A stretch of 64,000 bases of DNA from Candidatus Chlorobium masyuteum (GCF_011601315.1 NZ_JAAORA010000003.1:62001-126000), one strand, 5' to 3'. Positions 20,235 through 31,171 are shown, counted from the stretch's first letter. A program made the numbers and translations. The notes: generated by a model from the letters alone, not told the origin.

Positions 20235-21716
20235 ATGAAGCAATCAACTGGGTATTTACACTTGATCGTATTAGGGCTTACCGTTATTTTCTGTACATCA
20301 ACAGGTCTGCCCCTTCAAGCTGCTGAAAGTATAGAGGGGGTAAAGAGTGCAACACTTTTAGCTGTTCAGCCATCAAACCAACTGCCTCCACTCTGGCTTG
20401 TCACCCCGTTTGCAGCGCTTTTGTTCATGATAGCGACAGGACCTCTCCTCTTCCATCGCTTCTGGGAGCGGAACTATCCGGTTGTTTCGACAGGTCTGGC
20501 TCTTCTTGTGGCGGGTTACTATGGTTTTCTCGTAAAGAACGGGCTCTCCGTTCTGGAGCATACCCTTGAAGAGTACATCTCGTTTATAGCCCTGATCTCA
20601 TCCCTCTTTGTGGTATCCGGGGGAATATTGATCAGGATTGAGCGGAGAGGAACTCCTCTTATTAATGCCTTGCTGCTCTTTACCGGAGCGGTGATTGCAA
20701 ATCTCGTTGGAACAACCGGTGCATCCATGCTGCTCATACGTCCCTATATGCGCATCAATGACGGCCGATTGAAGGCGTTTCATATTGTGTTTTTCATCTT
20801 TATTGTCAGCAATATCGGTGGGGCACTAACTCCGATAGGTGATCCACCACTCTTTCTCGGATTTTTAAAGGGTGTGCCGTTTTTCTGGGTTCTATCCAAA
20901 GTATTGTTACCGTGGGTCATTACGGTCTCAGCACTGCTCATCATTTTTATCATTCTTGATGCAAAGGCAGGAGTTGGTGATCTGAGAGGTGTCGAATCAA
21001 TCGAAGGAGGAGGAGTGCGTATTACAGGAAAGCGAAACCTGATTTTACTCGCCGGTATTATCTGTGCGGTCTTTCTTGACCCGGCCGTGATCGCGGGGTT
21101 TCCCAGTCTTCAGGAGCTTTTTCATCTGCCGTTCGGCATCAGGGAAGTGCTCATGTTTATGATTGCTCTTCTTGCCTATAAATTCTCGAATCAAGACGCA
21201 TTCAAGGGCAATGAGTTCAACTTTGAGCCCATAAAAGAGGTTGCATTTCTTTTTATAGGTATTTTCGCCACCATGATTCCTGCGCTGGCTCTTATTGGTG
21301 ATTTTGCAAAAACACATGCCAGTGAGCTCTCGGTATCCCGTTTCTACTGGATGACCGGCGCGCTTTCGGGTGTTCTTGATAATGCCCCCACCTACCTTAA
21401 TTTCTTTGCCGGTTCATTGGGGAAGTTCGGCCTTGATATCGGACTCTCCTCTGATGTTAAACTCTTTGCCAACGGCGTGGCCTCTCCGGTTTCGGGAGAT
21501 CTCACGTCGGATATCTATCTTATGGCTATCTCGGTTGCTTCGGTCTTTTTCGGCGCCATGACCTACATTGGCAATGCTCCGAACTTCATGGTGAAAAATA
21601 TTGCAGCACAGGCCGATGTTGAGGTTCCGGATTTTCTGGAGTACATCTACAAATACTCGCTGCCGATACTTTTGCCGTTTTTTATCCTTCTCTGGCTGCT
21701 GTTTTTCAATGCCTGA
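20235..21716 (+). CDS. NhaD-type Na+/H+ antiporter (CitMHS-like)
   Basis: 493 residues with a signal peptide-like start and 11-13 hydrophobic segments. The conserved motif SNIGGALTPIGDPPLFLGFL and the second inverted-repeat motif SGVLDNAPTYLNFF plus TYIGNAPNFMVK are characteristic of NhaD within the ion transporter superfamily. Expected role: sodium export in exchange for protons across the inner membrane. Forms a likely two-gene unit with the CLC gene. Confidence 0.88.
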   Translation: MKQSTGYLHLIVLGLTVIFCTSTGLPLQAAESIEGVKSATLLAVQPSNQLPPLWLVTPFAALLFMIATGPLLFHRFWERNYPVVSTGLALLVAGYYGFLVKNGLSVLEHTLEEYISFIALISSLFVVSGGILIRIERRGTPLINALLLFTGAVIANLVGTTGASMLLIRPYMRINDGRLKAFHIVFFIFIVSNIGGALTPIGDPPLFLGFLKGVPFFWVLSKVLLPWVITVSALLIIFIILDAKAGVGDLRGVESIEGGGVRITGKRNLILLAGIICAVFLDPAVIAGFPSLQELFHLPFGIREVLMFMIALLAYKFSNQDAFKGNEFNFEPIKEVAFLFIGIFATMIPALALIGDFAKTHASELSVSRFYWMTGALSGVLDNAPTYLNFFAGSLGKFGLDIGLSSDVKLFANGVASPVSGDLTSDIYLMAISVASVFFGAMTYIGNAPNFMVKNIAAQADVEVPDFLEYIYKYSLPILLPFFILLWLLFFNA

Positions 21717-21785
21717 CCACCTTCTTGTGAAGCCCGCCCTGCCGATTTCACAAAGAAATAGAAGAGAGGGGAATCGTTATACCAT

Positions 21786-21818
21786 ACAAAGCCGCAACGG
21801 GGTTCATTGCGGCTTTGT
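21786..21818. terminator. Bidirectional terminator (nhaD / purB)
   Basis: Perfect 12-base arms ACAAAGCCGCAA / TTGCGGCTTTGT with a 9-base loop, in the gap between convergent genes. Confidence 0.88.
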
Positions 21819-21847
21819 TGGTAGTGATACAAACTGAGAGCGCAGAA

Positions 21848-23152
21848 TCAGAAACCGTTGCGTTTGAAAATGGTATCGACGCTGGTTTTCAGTTTCCCGA
21901 GAATGTGATCCGCGCTGAAGAGTTCTGCTATCTCTTCCGGGGTGAAGTTTTTCATCAGCTCCTCATCCCCGAGAACCAGCTCACGCAGGTGAACTTTGGT
22001 TGACCAGCTCTCCATGGCATTGCGCTGAACCATTCTGTAGGCATCTTCACGGGTCAGACCCTTGGCGGTAAGAGCCAGCAGGAGTGTCTGGGAGGTAGTC
22101 AGACCGTAAGAGGAGTTGAAGTTCTCCTCCATTCTCTCCGGATAGACCAGCAGGGTAGTGAGTGCCTCGCTGAAGGTGCGAAGCATGTAGCAGAGTGCGG
22201 TCGTAGAGTCCGGCATGATGATGCGCTCAACCGAGGAGTGGGAGATATCCCGTTCGTGCCAGAGTGCAACGTTCTCCATTGCTGCAATGGAGTTGGAACG
22301 CACAACACGGGCCATACCGGTAAGGCGTTCAAAGGTGATCGGATTTCGCTTGTGCGGCATCGCGGAACTGCCTTTCTGGCCTTTGCTGAAAAACTCTTCG
22401 GCTTCACGCACTTCCGTTCGCTGAAGGTGACGCAGCTCAACAGAGAATTTTTCAATGGAAGAGGCTATGATCGCCATGGTTGTAGCATACTCGGCGTGGC
22501 GGTCACGCTGAAGGATCTGTGTCGAGATCGAAGAGGGTTCGAGCCCGAGTTTACGGCATACTGCCGCTTCAATATCAGGGGAGAGATGCTGATAGGTGCC
22601 GACAGCACCCGAAATCTTGCCGACAGAGATGGTTGCAACCGCTTTCTCCATCCTTTCAAGGTTCCGGAGCATCTCCTGGTGCCAGAGCAGCAGTTTCAGG
22701 CCGAAGGTGGTCGGTTCAGCATGGATACCATGGGTGCGGCCCATCTCAAGGGTGTATTTGAACTCCTGCGCCCGTTTTGCAAGGACTTCAACAAGACTCT
22801 TGATATCAGCAATAAGGATTTTACCGGCATCGCGCATCTGCATGGCGAGGCAGGTATCAACAACGTCAGAGGAGGTGAGCCCCTCATGAATATATCGGGA
22901 GTGAGGGCCGACATATCCGGCAACGTTGGTCAGAAAGGCAATAACATCGTGCTTGGTCTCCTTTTCGATCTCAAGGATCTCCTCAACGTTGAAGGTTGCC
23001 TTTTCGCGGATGACCGCAAGGGCCTCAACAGGCACAAGTCCGGCTTCCATCCGGGCCTCTACTGCCGCGATTTCAAGCTGCAGCCAGCGCTGAAATTTCG
23101 CCTCTTCTGTCCAGATTGCCGAGATCTCTTTTGGTGAATAACGTGGTATCAA
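21848..23152 (-). CDS. purB: Adenylosuccinate lyase
   Basis: 434 residues. Cleaves SAICAR and adenylosuccinate in purine synthesis. Signature of the fumarase/aspartase superfamily: [11 protein letters not shown] at about residue 262; also [15 protein letters not shown] and [16 protein letters not shown] with the catalytic histidine. Length is that of the short bacterial PurB type. Confidence 0.97.
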   Translation of the reverse strand: MIPRYSPKEISAIWTEEAKFQRWLQLEIAAVEARMEAGLVPVEALAVIREKATFNVEEILEIEKETKHDVIAFLTNVAGYVGPHSRYIHEGLTSSDVVDTCLAMQMRDAGKILIADIKSLVEVLAKRAQEFKYTLEMGRTHGIHAEPTTFGLKLLLWHQEMLRNLERMEKAVATISVGKISGAVGTYQHLSPDIEAAVCRKLGLEPSSISTQILQRDRHAEYATTMAIIASSIEKFSVELRHLQRTEVREAEEFFSKGQKGSSAMPHKRNPITFERLTGMARVVRSNSIAAMENVALWHERDISHSSVERIIMPDSTTALCYMLRTFSEALTTLLVYPERMEENFNSSYGLTTSQTLLLALTAKGLTREDAYRMVQRNAMESWSTKVHLRELVLGDEELMKNFTPEEIAELFSADHILGKLKTSVDTIFKRNGF

Positions 23153-23296
23153 GGTTTGATGTGTTTAGTGTGTTAGGAGTAATTAAAACTGTTTGCCTTA
23201 TCAGACAGGAACTGCGTTCTGTTCTTACCGGATGGCGATAATGCGAGCAATATAATGAGCTCATCAGAGAAAAACCACACTCCGGAACAAGAGCTG

Positions 23297-24772
23297 TTAT
23301 TTGCGTCCGGAAGTGTTATCTGTATCTGAAAGCGCCCTGAAAATCTCTTTTATGTAGGCAAGCGCAGCCTCACGGTCGTAGGGAATAAGACCGTCTATAA
23401 CGGCATTTTCCATCTTTTTTTTGATCATCCCGACAACCCTGCCTTCTCCAAGACCGAGTGTCTCCATAATATCCTCTCCGCTGATGGGTGGACGCCATCG
23501 GGCAAGCAGATCCTTCTCACCAACTTCAGCAATTTTCTTCTCCACATTATTGAAGTTGCTCATGATCTGAATAACCTTTCTCGGATTTTTGCTGGTCACA
23601 TCAGCCCGGCAGAGATTCATGAGATCCTGCAGATCCTCACCGGCATCAAACATAAGCCGTCGTATGGCCGAGTCGCTTATCTCCTCTTTTGAGAGCGGAA
23701 TAGGACGGTGGTGCAGGCGCACCATTTTCTGTACATAGTCAAGCGGATCAAGAGGCCATCGCATTTGACGGAATATTTTGCCGACAACCCTGACACCCAC
23801 GGCATCATGACCGTGAAAGCTCCATCCTGCAGATTTGCTGAAGCGTTTGGTTGCAGGCTTGGCTATATCGTGAAGCAGTGCCGCAACTCTGAGCCAGAGG
23901 TTATCACTGTGTGCCGCAAGATTGTCTATCACCTGGAAGGTGTGAAAGAGCGTATCCTTGTGGCCCATTCCATCCACCTGCTCAATACCCGCCATCGCTG
24001 CAACATCAGGAAGTATTTCATGCAGCAGCCCTGTTTCGTAAAGAATGATCAGTCCGACCGATGGACGGGAAGCCTGCATGATTTTGAAAAACTCATGGCT
24101 GACCCGCTCGATTGACACGATCCGAATCCTCTCATGCATGCTTTTCATGGCGGCTAAAACGTCAGGAAGAAGCCTGAAATCGAGCTGTGCGGCAAATCGG
24201 GCAGCCCGCATCATGCGCAGCGGATCGTCGGAAAAGGTCTGCTCGGGATCGAGCGGTGTTTTCAGAATGCCCGAATGGAGATCATCAAGTCCGTTGAAAT
24301 GATCGATAATATCGTTTCGGCCATCCCGGTTGAGCACCATCGCAAGCGCGTTAATGGTGAAATCACGACGGGATAGGTCATCATCGAGTGTTCCGATCAG
24401 CGTTACCGGTTTTCGTGAATCCGGATTGTATGACTCTTTGCGTGCTCCGACCAGCTCAACCTTGAACGGGCCATGCAGCGTATCAGAGAGTTCAAGTTGC
24501 GCTGTACGAAACCGTTCGAACAGAACAAAATTCCGGCCATGCAGTTCACTTTGTACCATTCTGGCAAAAGGAACCGGATCACCGGTCACCATAATATCGA
24601 TATCGCTGCATGGCCGCTGCATAAGGAGGTCCCGGACATACCCGCCGACAAGGTAGCAGTTCAGTCTGCTGCTGTCAGCGAGGTCGCCGATACGGTAAAG
24701 TATTTCGGGTAGTGTGAATTGAGCGCGTGTTGTCATTACTGGTCTGCTGTGCAAAAATGGTCTGTCATTCAA
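23297..24772 (-). CDS. tRNA nucleotidyltransferase / poly(A) polymerase family with HD domain
   Basis: 491 residues. Head: VGGYVRDLLMQRPCSDIDIMV, the class II nucleotidyltransferase motif with metal-binding DxD; RRDFTINALAM and DDPLRMMRAARFAAQL complete the catalytic and neck regions. An HD domain (LLHDIAKPATK) and a tail follow. Most likely adds or repairs the 3'-CCA of tRNA; poly(A) polymerase or A-adding activity cannot be excluded. The start overlaps the end of the upstream oxidoreductase gene by 8 bases. Confidence 0.92.
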   Translation of the reverse strand: MNDRPFLHSRPVMTTRAQFTLPEILYRIGDLADSSRLNCYLVGGYVRDLLMQRPCSDIDIMVTGDPVPFARMVQSELHGRNFVLFERFRTAQLELSDTLHGPFKVELVGARKESYNPDSRKPVTLIGTLDDDLSRRDFTINALAMVLNRDGRNDIIDHFNGLDDLHSGILKTPLDPEQTFSDDPLRMMRAARFAAQLDFRLLPDVLAAMKSMHERIRIVSIERVSHEFFKIMQASRPSVGLIILYETGLLHEILPDVAAMAGIEQVDGMGHKDTLFHTFQVIDNLAAHSDNLWLRVAALLHDIAKPATKRFSKSAGWSFHGHDAVGVRVVGKIFRQMRWPLDPLDYVQKMVRLHHRPIPLSKEEISDSAIRRLMFDAGEDLQDLMNLCRADVTSKNPRKVIQIMSNFNNVEKKIAEVGEKDLLARWRPPISGEDIMETLGLGEGRVVGMIKKKMENAVIDGLIPYDREAALAYIKEIFRALSDTDNTSGRK

Positions 24773-25799
24773 AGGAGGCAGCGTTGGCAGCTATCTCGGC
24801 CGTAATTTTGCCGGCCACCATGATCGCCCTTCTGCCATCGGATGAGCTTACGGCAATAGGGGTATTGTTTTTAATGGCATTGATGAAGTGTTCAAGTTCA
24901 TCACGCAGTGCATTTATTTTTGGAATTTCGGGATGGATATAATCCAGTACCATCCCCTGCATTGCGTCCTGAATTTCACCGAACTGCTCAAGAATCTTCC
25001 TTGCTGCAAATGATTTAAGCGGATTTTTTGATGTAGCCTCTTCAGGTTTTACAAGCCGGAATACTTCAGACTTTCCGGTTGTAAGATCAAGTGAAGCATA
25101 ACTTTTCGGATTGGTACCAAAAAAACGGAGCTTTCGCATTCTGCTTCGGCTGAGCCGACTTGCCGTGACATTGGCTGTTGCTCCATTGAGAAAATCTATC
25201 CGGGCTGTCGCCATGTCGAGTTCATTGGAAAACACCCGTACTCCCGATGCTGAAATGTGCCTGATATCCGAGGGGATAAGGGAGAGTACCAGATCAATGT
25301 CATGAATCATGAGGTCAAGCACAACGGAAACATCGGTAACACGCCGGGAAAATCCGCTTAGTCTTTCAGCCTGGATATACATGGGGCGACCGATATAGGA
25401 CTCTACAGCACGCAGGGCGGGGTTGAAACGTTCAATGTGGCCGACCTGTATGCGAACACCGTTCTCTTTTTCAAGCCGGATAAGCTCATCAGCCTCTTCA
25501 ACGGTTGTGGTTACCGGCTTTTCTATAAAAAGATGTAGACCCTGTTTAAGAAGTGCGGTGGCAATCGTGAAATGTGAGCTTGTCGTTGTCGCTATGACGG
25601 CGGCGTCGCATCTTATGGCAAGCTCCTCAAGAGAGCTGAAGCGGGGAACATGGTACCTTGCAGCCATTTCATCAGCACGGTTCCGGTCGAGATCAAAGAT
25701 ACCGGCACACGTTACATCCGGCAGCTCACGGGCGATTTCAGTGAGCAGTTTTGTGTGAAACTCTCCCAGCTTGCCAACACCGATAACACCTATCTGCAT
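24765..25799 (-). CDS. Gfo/Idh/MocA-family oxidoreductase
   Basis: 344 residues. N-terminal Rossmann motif IGVIGVGKLGEFHTKLL, then the family EKP motif (LFIEKPVTTTVEEADEL) with the catalytic lysine, and a C-terminal beta-sheet domain. NAD(P)-dependent oxidoreductase probably acting on a sugar or sugar nucleotide; in several Gram-negatives similar genes sit with lipid A genes, but none is adjacent here. Coupled to the CCA-enzyme gene by overlap. Confidence 0.85.
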   Translation of the reverse strand: MQIGVIGVGKLGEFHTKLLTEIARELPDVTCAGIFDLDRNRADEMAARYHVPRFSSLEELAIRCDAAVIATTTSSHFTIATALLKQGLHLFIEKPVTTTVEEADELIRLEKENGVRIQVGHIERFNPALRAVESYIGRPMYIQAERLSGFSRRVTDVSVVLDLMIHDIDLVLSLIPSDIRHISASGVRVFSNELDMATARIDFLNGATANVTASRLSRSRMRKLRFFGTNPKSYASLDLTTGKSEVFRLVKPEEATSKNPLKSFAARKILEQFGEIQDAMQGMVLDYIHPEIPKINALRDELEHFINAIKNNTPIAVSSSDGRRAIMVAGKITAEIAANAASFE

Positions 25800-25850
25800 C
25801 TGTTATGCTCCTCTCTGAATATGGTGGTCAAACAAGTTTTTTCAGGAATT

Positions 25851-27113
25851 TCAGGATTCGGCAGAGGGTTCAAGCGCTTCGATTTTGTACTTGAACAGGT
25901 CGATTGCAATGACTGTACCCAGAAGAGTCAGAACTCCTGCAACAATATAGGGTGCATGGAAATTCATGCCATAGAGAATACTGCCGCTGAACGGACCCAT
26001 GATACGGGCAAAAGAGTTTACCGATTGTGAAAGACCAAGAATCTGCCCCTGCTTCTCTTTGTAGCTGTAGAGAGAGATCATGGAGAAGTTAATAGGCGAT
26101 ACAAGTGAGGTGCCTATAGCAAAAAAGAAGAGGATAATGAGTCCAAGTGAAAAAAGTGAATCACGGGGAGCGAACGGTACGAAAAAGACACCGACAAAGG
26201 TAAAGAGGTGGCCCCACAAAAAGAGTTTGTGCTCCCCGAGTTTTTTAATCAGCTTTCCTATAAGACCGCCCTGGACGACTACCGACCAGATCCCTACGTA
26301 GGCAAAAATGTAACCTATCTGCTCATCAGTGGCCCTGAAATACTCCTTCCAGAGCAGAATTGAGGCAACCTGCATGTTTACAATGGCAAAGGTGTAGACA
26401 TAGTTGGCTGTCATGAGCAGTGCAAGGGGACGGGATCGGAAAACCAGCTTTAGTCCCTCTCCATACTCCCTGAATTTTTCTCCAAGGAAATGACCCGCTG
26501 ATTGTCGGGATGCTGTTTCATCACTATCCTTTTTCAAAAAACTGAAATTCAGTTTCTTTGCATTGGCATTGGACTCGGGAAGCAGAAACACAGCAAGGAT
26601 AAAATCAAAGGCGATAAGTGCGGCCGAGACATATCCGACCATTTGAATGCCGTAGTTGTGCTTGAGAACACCTCCGATAAGTGGTCCAATGATAAATCCT
26701 ATGCCGAAAGCAGCTCCAATCATCCCCATTGCTCCCGAACGGCTTTTGCTGTCGGTCACGTCAGTTATGTAGGCCTGTGCCGCAGCTATGTTAGCCGATC
26801 CGATTCCGGAGAGTCCTCTGGCAAATATGAGCAGCGCAATCGTGTCTGCCTGGGAAAAAACAAGATAGGAGAGCGCAGTGATGAAAATGCTGACAAGCAT
26901 CACAGGGCGTCGGCCGATTTTGTCACTCAGCTTGCCCCAGAGGGGAGAAAATATAAACTGCATAATGGAGAAAATCGCGGCAATCAATCCGATCATAAAC
27001 GGATTAGCACCGAGATCCTTGGAATAGGTAGGCAGCAGCGGCAGTACAATCCCGAACCCGATCAGATCCAGAAGAACAGTAAGAAGTAAGATGACCAGTG
27101 GGGAGCGCTTCAT
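25851..27113 (-). CDS. MFS transporter, TetA-like drug efflux type
   Basis: 420 residues with 12 predicted membrane helices. Motif A after helix 2 reads [16 protein letters not shown], and helix 1 [14 protein letters not shown] is typical of the TetA/multidrug DHA1 subgroup. An inner-membrane proton-driven exporter; substrate unknown. A soluble loop of about 35 residues sits between the two six-helix halves. No local regulator gene. Confidence 0.88.
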   Translation of the reverse strand: MKRSPLVILLLTVLLDLIGFGIVLPLLPTYSKDLGANPFMIGLIAAIFSIMQFIFSPLWGKLSDKIGRRPVMLVSIFITALSYLVFSQADTIALLIFARGLSGIGSANIAAAQAYITDVTDSKSRSGAMGMIGAAFGIGFIIGPLIGGVLKHNYGIQMVGYVSAALIAFDFILAVFLLPESNANAKKLNFSFLKKDSDETASRQSAGHFLGEKFREYGEGLKLVFRSRPLALLMTANYVYTFAIVNMQVASILLWKEYFRATDEQIGYIFAYVGIWSVVVQGGLIGKLIKKLGEHKLFLWGHLFTFVGVFFVPFAPRDSLFSLGLIILFFFAIGTSLVSPINFSMISLYSYKEKQGQILGLSQSVNSFARIMGPFSGSILYGMNFHAPYIVAGVLTLLGTVIAIDLFKYKIEALEPSAES

Positions 27114-27191
27114 GCATGCGTGCTGTTTTGTTCCGCTAAAGCCACAAAGATAAAAAATTAACCGTGGTTTCTGGCAGTGAGAACCAAAAAA

Positions 27192-28106
27192 TCAACGGGA
27201 TGACGCTTCGTTCTGATTAATTATTGTATAAAGCTTCGTGATGCCCTCAACGACTCTCGGACCGGGACGAAGAAATATATTATTGTCAAACCGTTCATAG
27301 ACCCGCCGGTTTTTCACTGCTGCAATATGCTGCCAGCCGGGACGATTCATGACTGCTCCGGCTGCGGAAGAGCTCTTTGACATATACATGCAGGCAATCA
27401 CATCCGGATTTTGTTCGATAACCCACTCCTGGGAGATCTCAAAATACTCCTTCTCAACGGCGTCGCCTATATTTCTTCCCCCGGCATAGGCGATGAGGGA
27501 TGAGATATAGCTCCCTTTACCTCCCGTCCAGAGCGGATCATCCCAGATTTCAAGATAGAGCGAGTTTTTATGCTTTGCGCTGTCTGCCTTTTTCCGGAAC
27601 TGCGCCAGTCCATCGGTGATGACCCTGGCAAGAGAGTCCGCCTCCTGAATATGGCCGGTCAGTCTGCCCAGTTTCCGGAGGGCGAACGGGATATCATCCG
27701 GGTTTTTGCAGGAAATGGTTGATCGTTGAATACCGAGAGCAGATATCTTTTTACCGGACTCCTCTTCGGCCAGATCAACATCAATAACCATATCAGGATG
27801 AATTGATGCAAGGAGTTCAAGGGAAGGGCGGCCGAATGCGCCTATAACCGGAACTTTTGACGCAGCCGGAGGCCAGTCGCAGGCACTGGTGCGCCCAACA
27901 AGCTGATCACCGGCTCCAATGGCATAGATCATCTCCGTGACACTCGGTGCAAGGCTGACAATTCTCGGCTTTACGTCCGGAAGAGCGGTTTGTGCCTCCT
28001 GTTTTTGACTGCAACCGGACTCAAGCGTGAGAAGCATGAGAAAAAAAAGCATCAAAAAGGCGTTAAGTCGAATAGTGAGCATATCACGAATCTCTCTGTC
28101 AATCAT
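27192..28106 (-). CDS. btuF: BtuF-like corrinoid/metal-chelate ABC substrate-binding lipoprotein
   Basis: About 304 residues. Signal peptide with a lipobox ending LESGC, then the class III binding protein start [20 protein letters not shown] and [11 protein letters not shown]. That N-terminal motif is characteristic of BtuF (vitamin B12). Start options: ATG 28106 or ATG 28082 (AGAGAG eight bases upstream); the frame extends to 28256 but that would put a non-signal extension in front. It probably works with BtuCD encoded at 45.6-47.9 kb; it is not in that operon and I saw no cobalamin riboswitch before it. Confidence 0.82.
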   Translation of the reverse strand: MIDREIRDMLTIRLNAFLMLFFLMLLTLESGCSQKQEAQTALPDVKPRIVSLAPSVTEMIYAIGAGDQLVGRTSACDWPPAASKVPVIGAFGRPSLELLASIHPDMVIDVDLAEEESGKKISALGIQRSTISCKNPDDIPFALRKLGRLTGHIQEADSLARVITDGLAQFRKKADSAKHKNSLYLEIWDDPLWTGGKGSYISSLIAYAGGRNIGDAVEKEYFEISQEWVIEQNPDVIACMYMSKSSSAAGAVMNRPGWQHIAAVKNRRVYERFDNNIFLRPGPRVVEGITKLYTIINQNEASSR

Positions 28107-28579
28107 TGAATGAGAACGGCTCCTGCATGAATAGTGATGCCAATCATCAAATATGCAATTTACATAAAAATCAGATGGCAATGGGAGAAGAAAGGGAAGT
28201 GAACAGCTTTCGATGTGCTCGAAAACTGATTGGCCTGATGATCGCCTCCCCTGCATTTTTCACCAGATCATCCTGCTTTTGGCAAACCCCGGCCATCCTC
28301 AGTGACAAATAAAACAGTACGCATTAGCAATAATTGAACTTTTAATTGCTTACTTTTATTGATATAGAGAATAAAGGAATAGGTTAATGTGCTTTTACCT
28401 GTTTTTTTATGACGTTGCTCTGACAAATAAAGCTATACTCTATAAGCAGGATATTCATCCAAGTTATGCGGGATTTCTTTTTGTTAGCTATACACAGATA
28501 AAAAAAAACACCCATAATGATTCGCGGCTTTTTGTTTTAATAACCTGTACCTGTCTCTGAAAAACTAAATAGTAAAAAA
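28107..28579. other. Divergent gap btuF / pal
   Basis: About 470 bases, AT-rich towards pal. I see no gene, no B12-box and no strong hairpin. Contains the promoters of both flanking genes. Confidence 0.4.
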
Positions 28580-29050
28580 ATGAAACCATTTAATCCGCTC
28601 CTGAGAGCCCTCTTTATTCCGGGAATGCTCTTTCTCGGTGCCTGCTGCTGTGAGAAGGATGTTGTTGTTGCTCCTGAACCACCGCCACCACCTCCTCCGG
28701 CACCTGTAGCAGTTGTTATACCAGGGCTTGGTGATGTTTTTTATGATTTTGACAAGTCAGCACTCCGTTCGGATGCTGTCGCCCAGCTTGATACCAATGC
28801 CAATTGGATGAAGACCAATTCAGCTAAAAGCGTTGTTGTTGAAGGCCATTGCGACGAGAGAGGAACCAATGAGTATAACCTGGCTCTTGGTGAAAGACGG
28901 GCAAATGCGGCCAAGGATTACATCGTTAATCTCGGCGTTGATGCTGCTCGACTCAAGACGGTCAGTTACGGTGAGGAGAAGCCATTTGCTGCGGGCAGCA
29001 ATGAAGAGGCATGGGCTCAGAACAGAAGAGCACACTTTGTTTCTGAATAA
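28580..29050 (+). CDS. pal: Peptidoglycan-associated lipoprotein (Pal/OmpA-like)
   Basis: 156 residues. Lipoprotein signal with lipobox FLGAC, a cysteine cluster (CCCEKD), a proline-rich linker, then the OmpA C-terminal domain: [36 protein letters not shown] and a final SYGEEKP...AQNRRAHF. Anchors the outer membrane to peptidoglycan with the Tol system. No tol genes adjacent. Ends before a terminator. Confidence 0.93.
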   Translation: MKPFNPLLRALFIPGMLFLGACCCEKDVVVAPEPPPPPPPAPVAVVIPGLGDVFYDFDKSALRSDAVAQLDTNANWMKTNSAKSVVVEGHCDERGTNEYNLALGERRANAAKDYIVNLGVDAARLKTVSYGEEKPFAAGSNEEAWAQNRRAHFVSE

Positions 29051-29098
29051 CCATTTACCTGACCTGTTTGCCTGAATTGAGGGCAGAGAACATTGTTC

Positions 29099-29114
29099 TT
29101 GTGTGTGTGTGTGT
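29099..29114. repeat. GT dinucleotide microsatellite
   Basis: A short run of (GT)n, about eight units, between pal and its terminator. Likely length-variable but with no obvious role. Confidence 0.7.
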
Positions 29115-29137
29115 TGTTCTTTCTTCGTCAGGTTGGC

Positions 29138-29185
29138 ATGCAAGGCTGCATCTGTTTAATCACTGCAGCCTTGCATTGCTTTTTT
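29138..29185 (+). terminator. Rho-independent terminator of pal
   Basis: 13-base arms ATGCAAGGCTGCA / TGCAGCCTTGCAT (29138-29150 and 29164-29176) followed by GCTTTTTTA. Confidence 0.92.
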
Positions 29186-29431
29186 ATGGGGGGTGGATTT
29201 GTTTTGAAATATTTTTCGTAAACTGATAAATAAATTTCAATTAAATCGCAGTTTTGGCTTCAGAATGTATCAAGAAAAGAATATTTGACGTATAATTTAC
29301 GCGCTTGGCCTAATTTCTCCTGAAATTATCATTCAGCTCACTGCTCATGGTAATCCTTCTTAAGAGCGGTTGTCTGAAATCAATTGCTCCGGACCTGCAT
29401 CGAAAGCAGGAATAAACCGAAAAAGAAGTAT

Positions 29432-30415
29432 ATGAAAAAAGGAAACGCACATTCGGCCCATTTCTCGGAATTACGAAAGCAGGCCGAAGCTCTGCTGAAC
29501 ACAGGAGCCAGGAAATATCCTGATTTTTCCCACTCACATGAGGAGATGCAGCGTGTTGTCCATGAACTTGCTGTTCACCAGATTGAACTTGAGATGCAGC
29601 AGGATGAGTTGCTGCAAACAAGGACCGATCTGGAAGAGAGTCTGGAGTGCTATACTGAACTTTTTGACTTTGCGCCGCTTGCCTATTTGACGCTCTCTGC
29701 AAACGGCAAAATTCGTCAGGTCAACCTGACCGGAACAAAACTTCTTGGTATCGACCGCTCCAAACTTATTGGAGACCGGTTCGGGCGATTTATTGCTCCA
29801 GACGATCTGCCTGTTTTTAATGATTTCCTGGCAACGGTATTCAGTCAGCACAAGAGTTGTTCCTGTGAAGTAAGGCTCGGCATTGATGCCGGCAATACCG
29901 TCATTTCCCGGAACTCTTTTGCATCTCCTGACGAGTCAATTGTGCCTGATCACCACATAATCCGTATTGATGCCATCCAGAGCCCTGACGGTAAGGAGTG
30001 CCGGGCGGTAGTATCCGATATAAGTATGCAAAAACTGGCTGAACGTGAGCAGAGCGCCAGGAAGAAAACAGTGATTCATACCCCCGGCAGTGGCGTGTCA
30101 AACAAGAACAACGACACGGCTCCCGACTTTAACCACCAGCTGATTGATAAGGTGATTCACGCAAGAATCAGGTTTGCCGCGCTTTCCTATCTTTTCTCCG
30201 TTGATCAGGCCTGCTTTGTAGAGATAAAAAAGAAGGTCCACACTTCAGACGGTAATTTAAGTGTTCACTTGCGGATGCTTGAATCCGCCGAATATATAAG
30301 CTGCGACAAGGACCTTCAGGCCCGTAAGCCTCAAACCATCTACAGCATCACCCAGAAGGGTCATGATGCCTTTGTCCGTTACAAGGAGAGTATAACCGGT
30401 CTGTACGGTACATAA
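29432..30415 (+). CDS. PAS-domain protein with C-terminal winged-helix DNA-binding domain
   Basis: 327 residues; the frame opens at 29384 but the ATG at 29432 begins a more plausible protein. Order: N-terminal coiled-coil (VVHELAVHQIELEMQQDELLQTRTDLEES type), one PAS domain (YTELFDFAPLAYLTLSANGKI...VNLTGTKLLGIDRSKLIG), a linker, then a winged helix of the PadR/HTH-34 type (ARIRFAALSYLFS, NLSVHLRMLESAEYI, YSITQKGHDAF). The N-terminal pair is common in sensory kinases of delta-proteobacteria/Chlorobi; here the output is a DNA-binding domain rather than a kinase. Probably a one-component regulator of unknown signal. Confidence 0.75.
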   Translation: MKKGNAHSAHFSELRKQAEALLNTGARKYPDFSHSHEEMQRVVHELAVHQIELEMQQDELLQTRTDLEESLECYTELFDFAPLAYLTLSANGKIRQVNLTGTKLLGIDRSKLIGDRFGRFIAPDDLPVFNDFLATVFSQHKSCSCEVRLGIDAGNTVISRNSFASPDESIVPDHHIIRIDAIQSPDGKECRAVVSDISMQKLAEREQSARKKTVIHTPGSGVSNKNNDTAPDFNHQLIDKVIHARIRFAALSYLFSVDQACFVEIKKKVHTSDGNLSVHLRMLESAEYISCDKDLQARKPQTIYSITQKGHDAFVRYKESITGLYGT

Positions 30416-31024
30416 TCCGGTGGTTACGATATAAAAAAAAGCTTCGTGATCCATCCTTCTTCTCTTCTCTATACCTTATGGAACAAATCATTCTCCATAA
30501 GGTCACCAAATGCCCGTACCACACTTCTTCGCCCCCATATCATTCTGCTTGGTTCTATCGGTATGCTCGCTTGACGAGAGGCCTGACAAAACAGCCCGCT
30601 GAGGTTTAAAAAGACTGTATCTACATATAATGAAACAAAATATATTCATATCATATATTTTTTCGTTTCTATGGAATTTATTCCGGTGTGTATTTGTTTT
30701 ATTATTATCGCTTTAAATAGTAAAGCGCTCTATGAAAGAGCAAGATTATAGTGTATAATGAATCACAGGATAGAGCAAAACCATCATCTTCATCCTTTCC
30801 TGTTCAGAAGCTGTTTCTTCAACAGCTGTAGTGTGTAAAAGGCAGTCATTTCGATGCAATTGCTTTTTTCAGTACTTAGTATTCAATACTCATTAGTATA
30901 GCTTTATTTATTAACGCTTTATTCATGCTCGTGCAGTTATGGAATAAAATGGACTTTTTATATCTGATATTCCTGATTAAAAAAAAAAGACGAATCATCA
31001 CAACAAATCAAAAGGAGAGGCAAC
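30416..31024. other. Long non-coding gap with several hairpins
   Basis: About 610 bases, AT-rich, no credible gene. Structures seen: perfect 10-base inverted repeat ACCTTATGGA / TCCATAAGGT (30473-30482, 30494-30503); hairpin AGCTGTT/AACAGCT (30809-30827); palindrome AGTATTCAATACT (30878-30890) inside a cluster of AGTAnT words. The last could be an operator of the gene at 31025 or the end of a leader RNA. Confidence 0.45.
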
Positions 31025-31171
31025 ATGCTCGAAACAATCGCAATTATCCTGGTGATCCTCTGGATACTTGGTCTGGTTACCTCGTACACCATGGGAGGAC
31101 TTATTCATGCACTGCTTGTCATCGCAATTGTAGTCATTCTCATTCGAGTAATTCAGGGCCGACGTATCTGA
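31025..31171 (+). CDS. Small lmo0937-family membrane protein
   Basis: 48 residues, MLETIAIILVILWILGLVTS then YTMGGLIHALLVIAIVVILI, two hydrophobic helices, and a basic end (RVIQGRRI). AAAAGGAGAGG precedes the ATG at good spacing. The composition and pattern match the lmo0937/DUF5670 family, common near stress genes; function unknown. Confidence 0.85.
   Translation: MLETIAIILVILWILGLVTSYTMGGLIHALLVIAIVVILIRVIQGRRI

Noticed and set aside
22238-23137. 299-codon plus-strand frame
   Set aside because: Antisense shadow of purB.
28107-28330. Possible cobalamin riboswitch upstream of the btuF-like gene
   Set aside because: Searched for the B12-box and the CGCAACTGTA core on the minus strand; neither is present.
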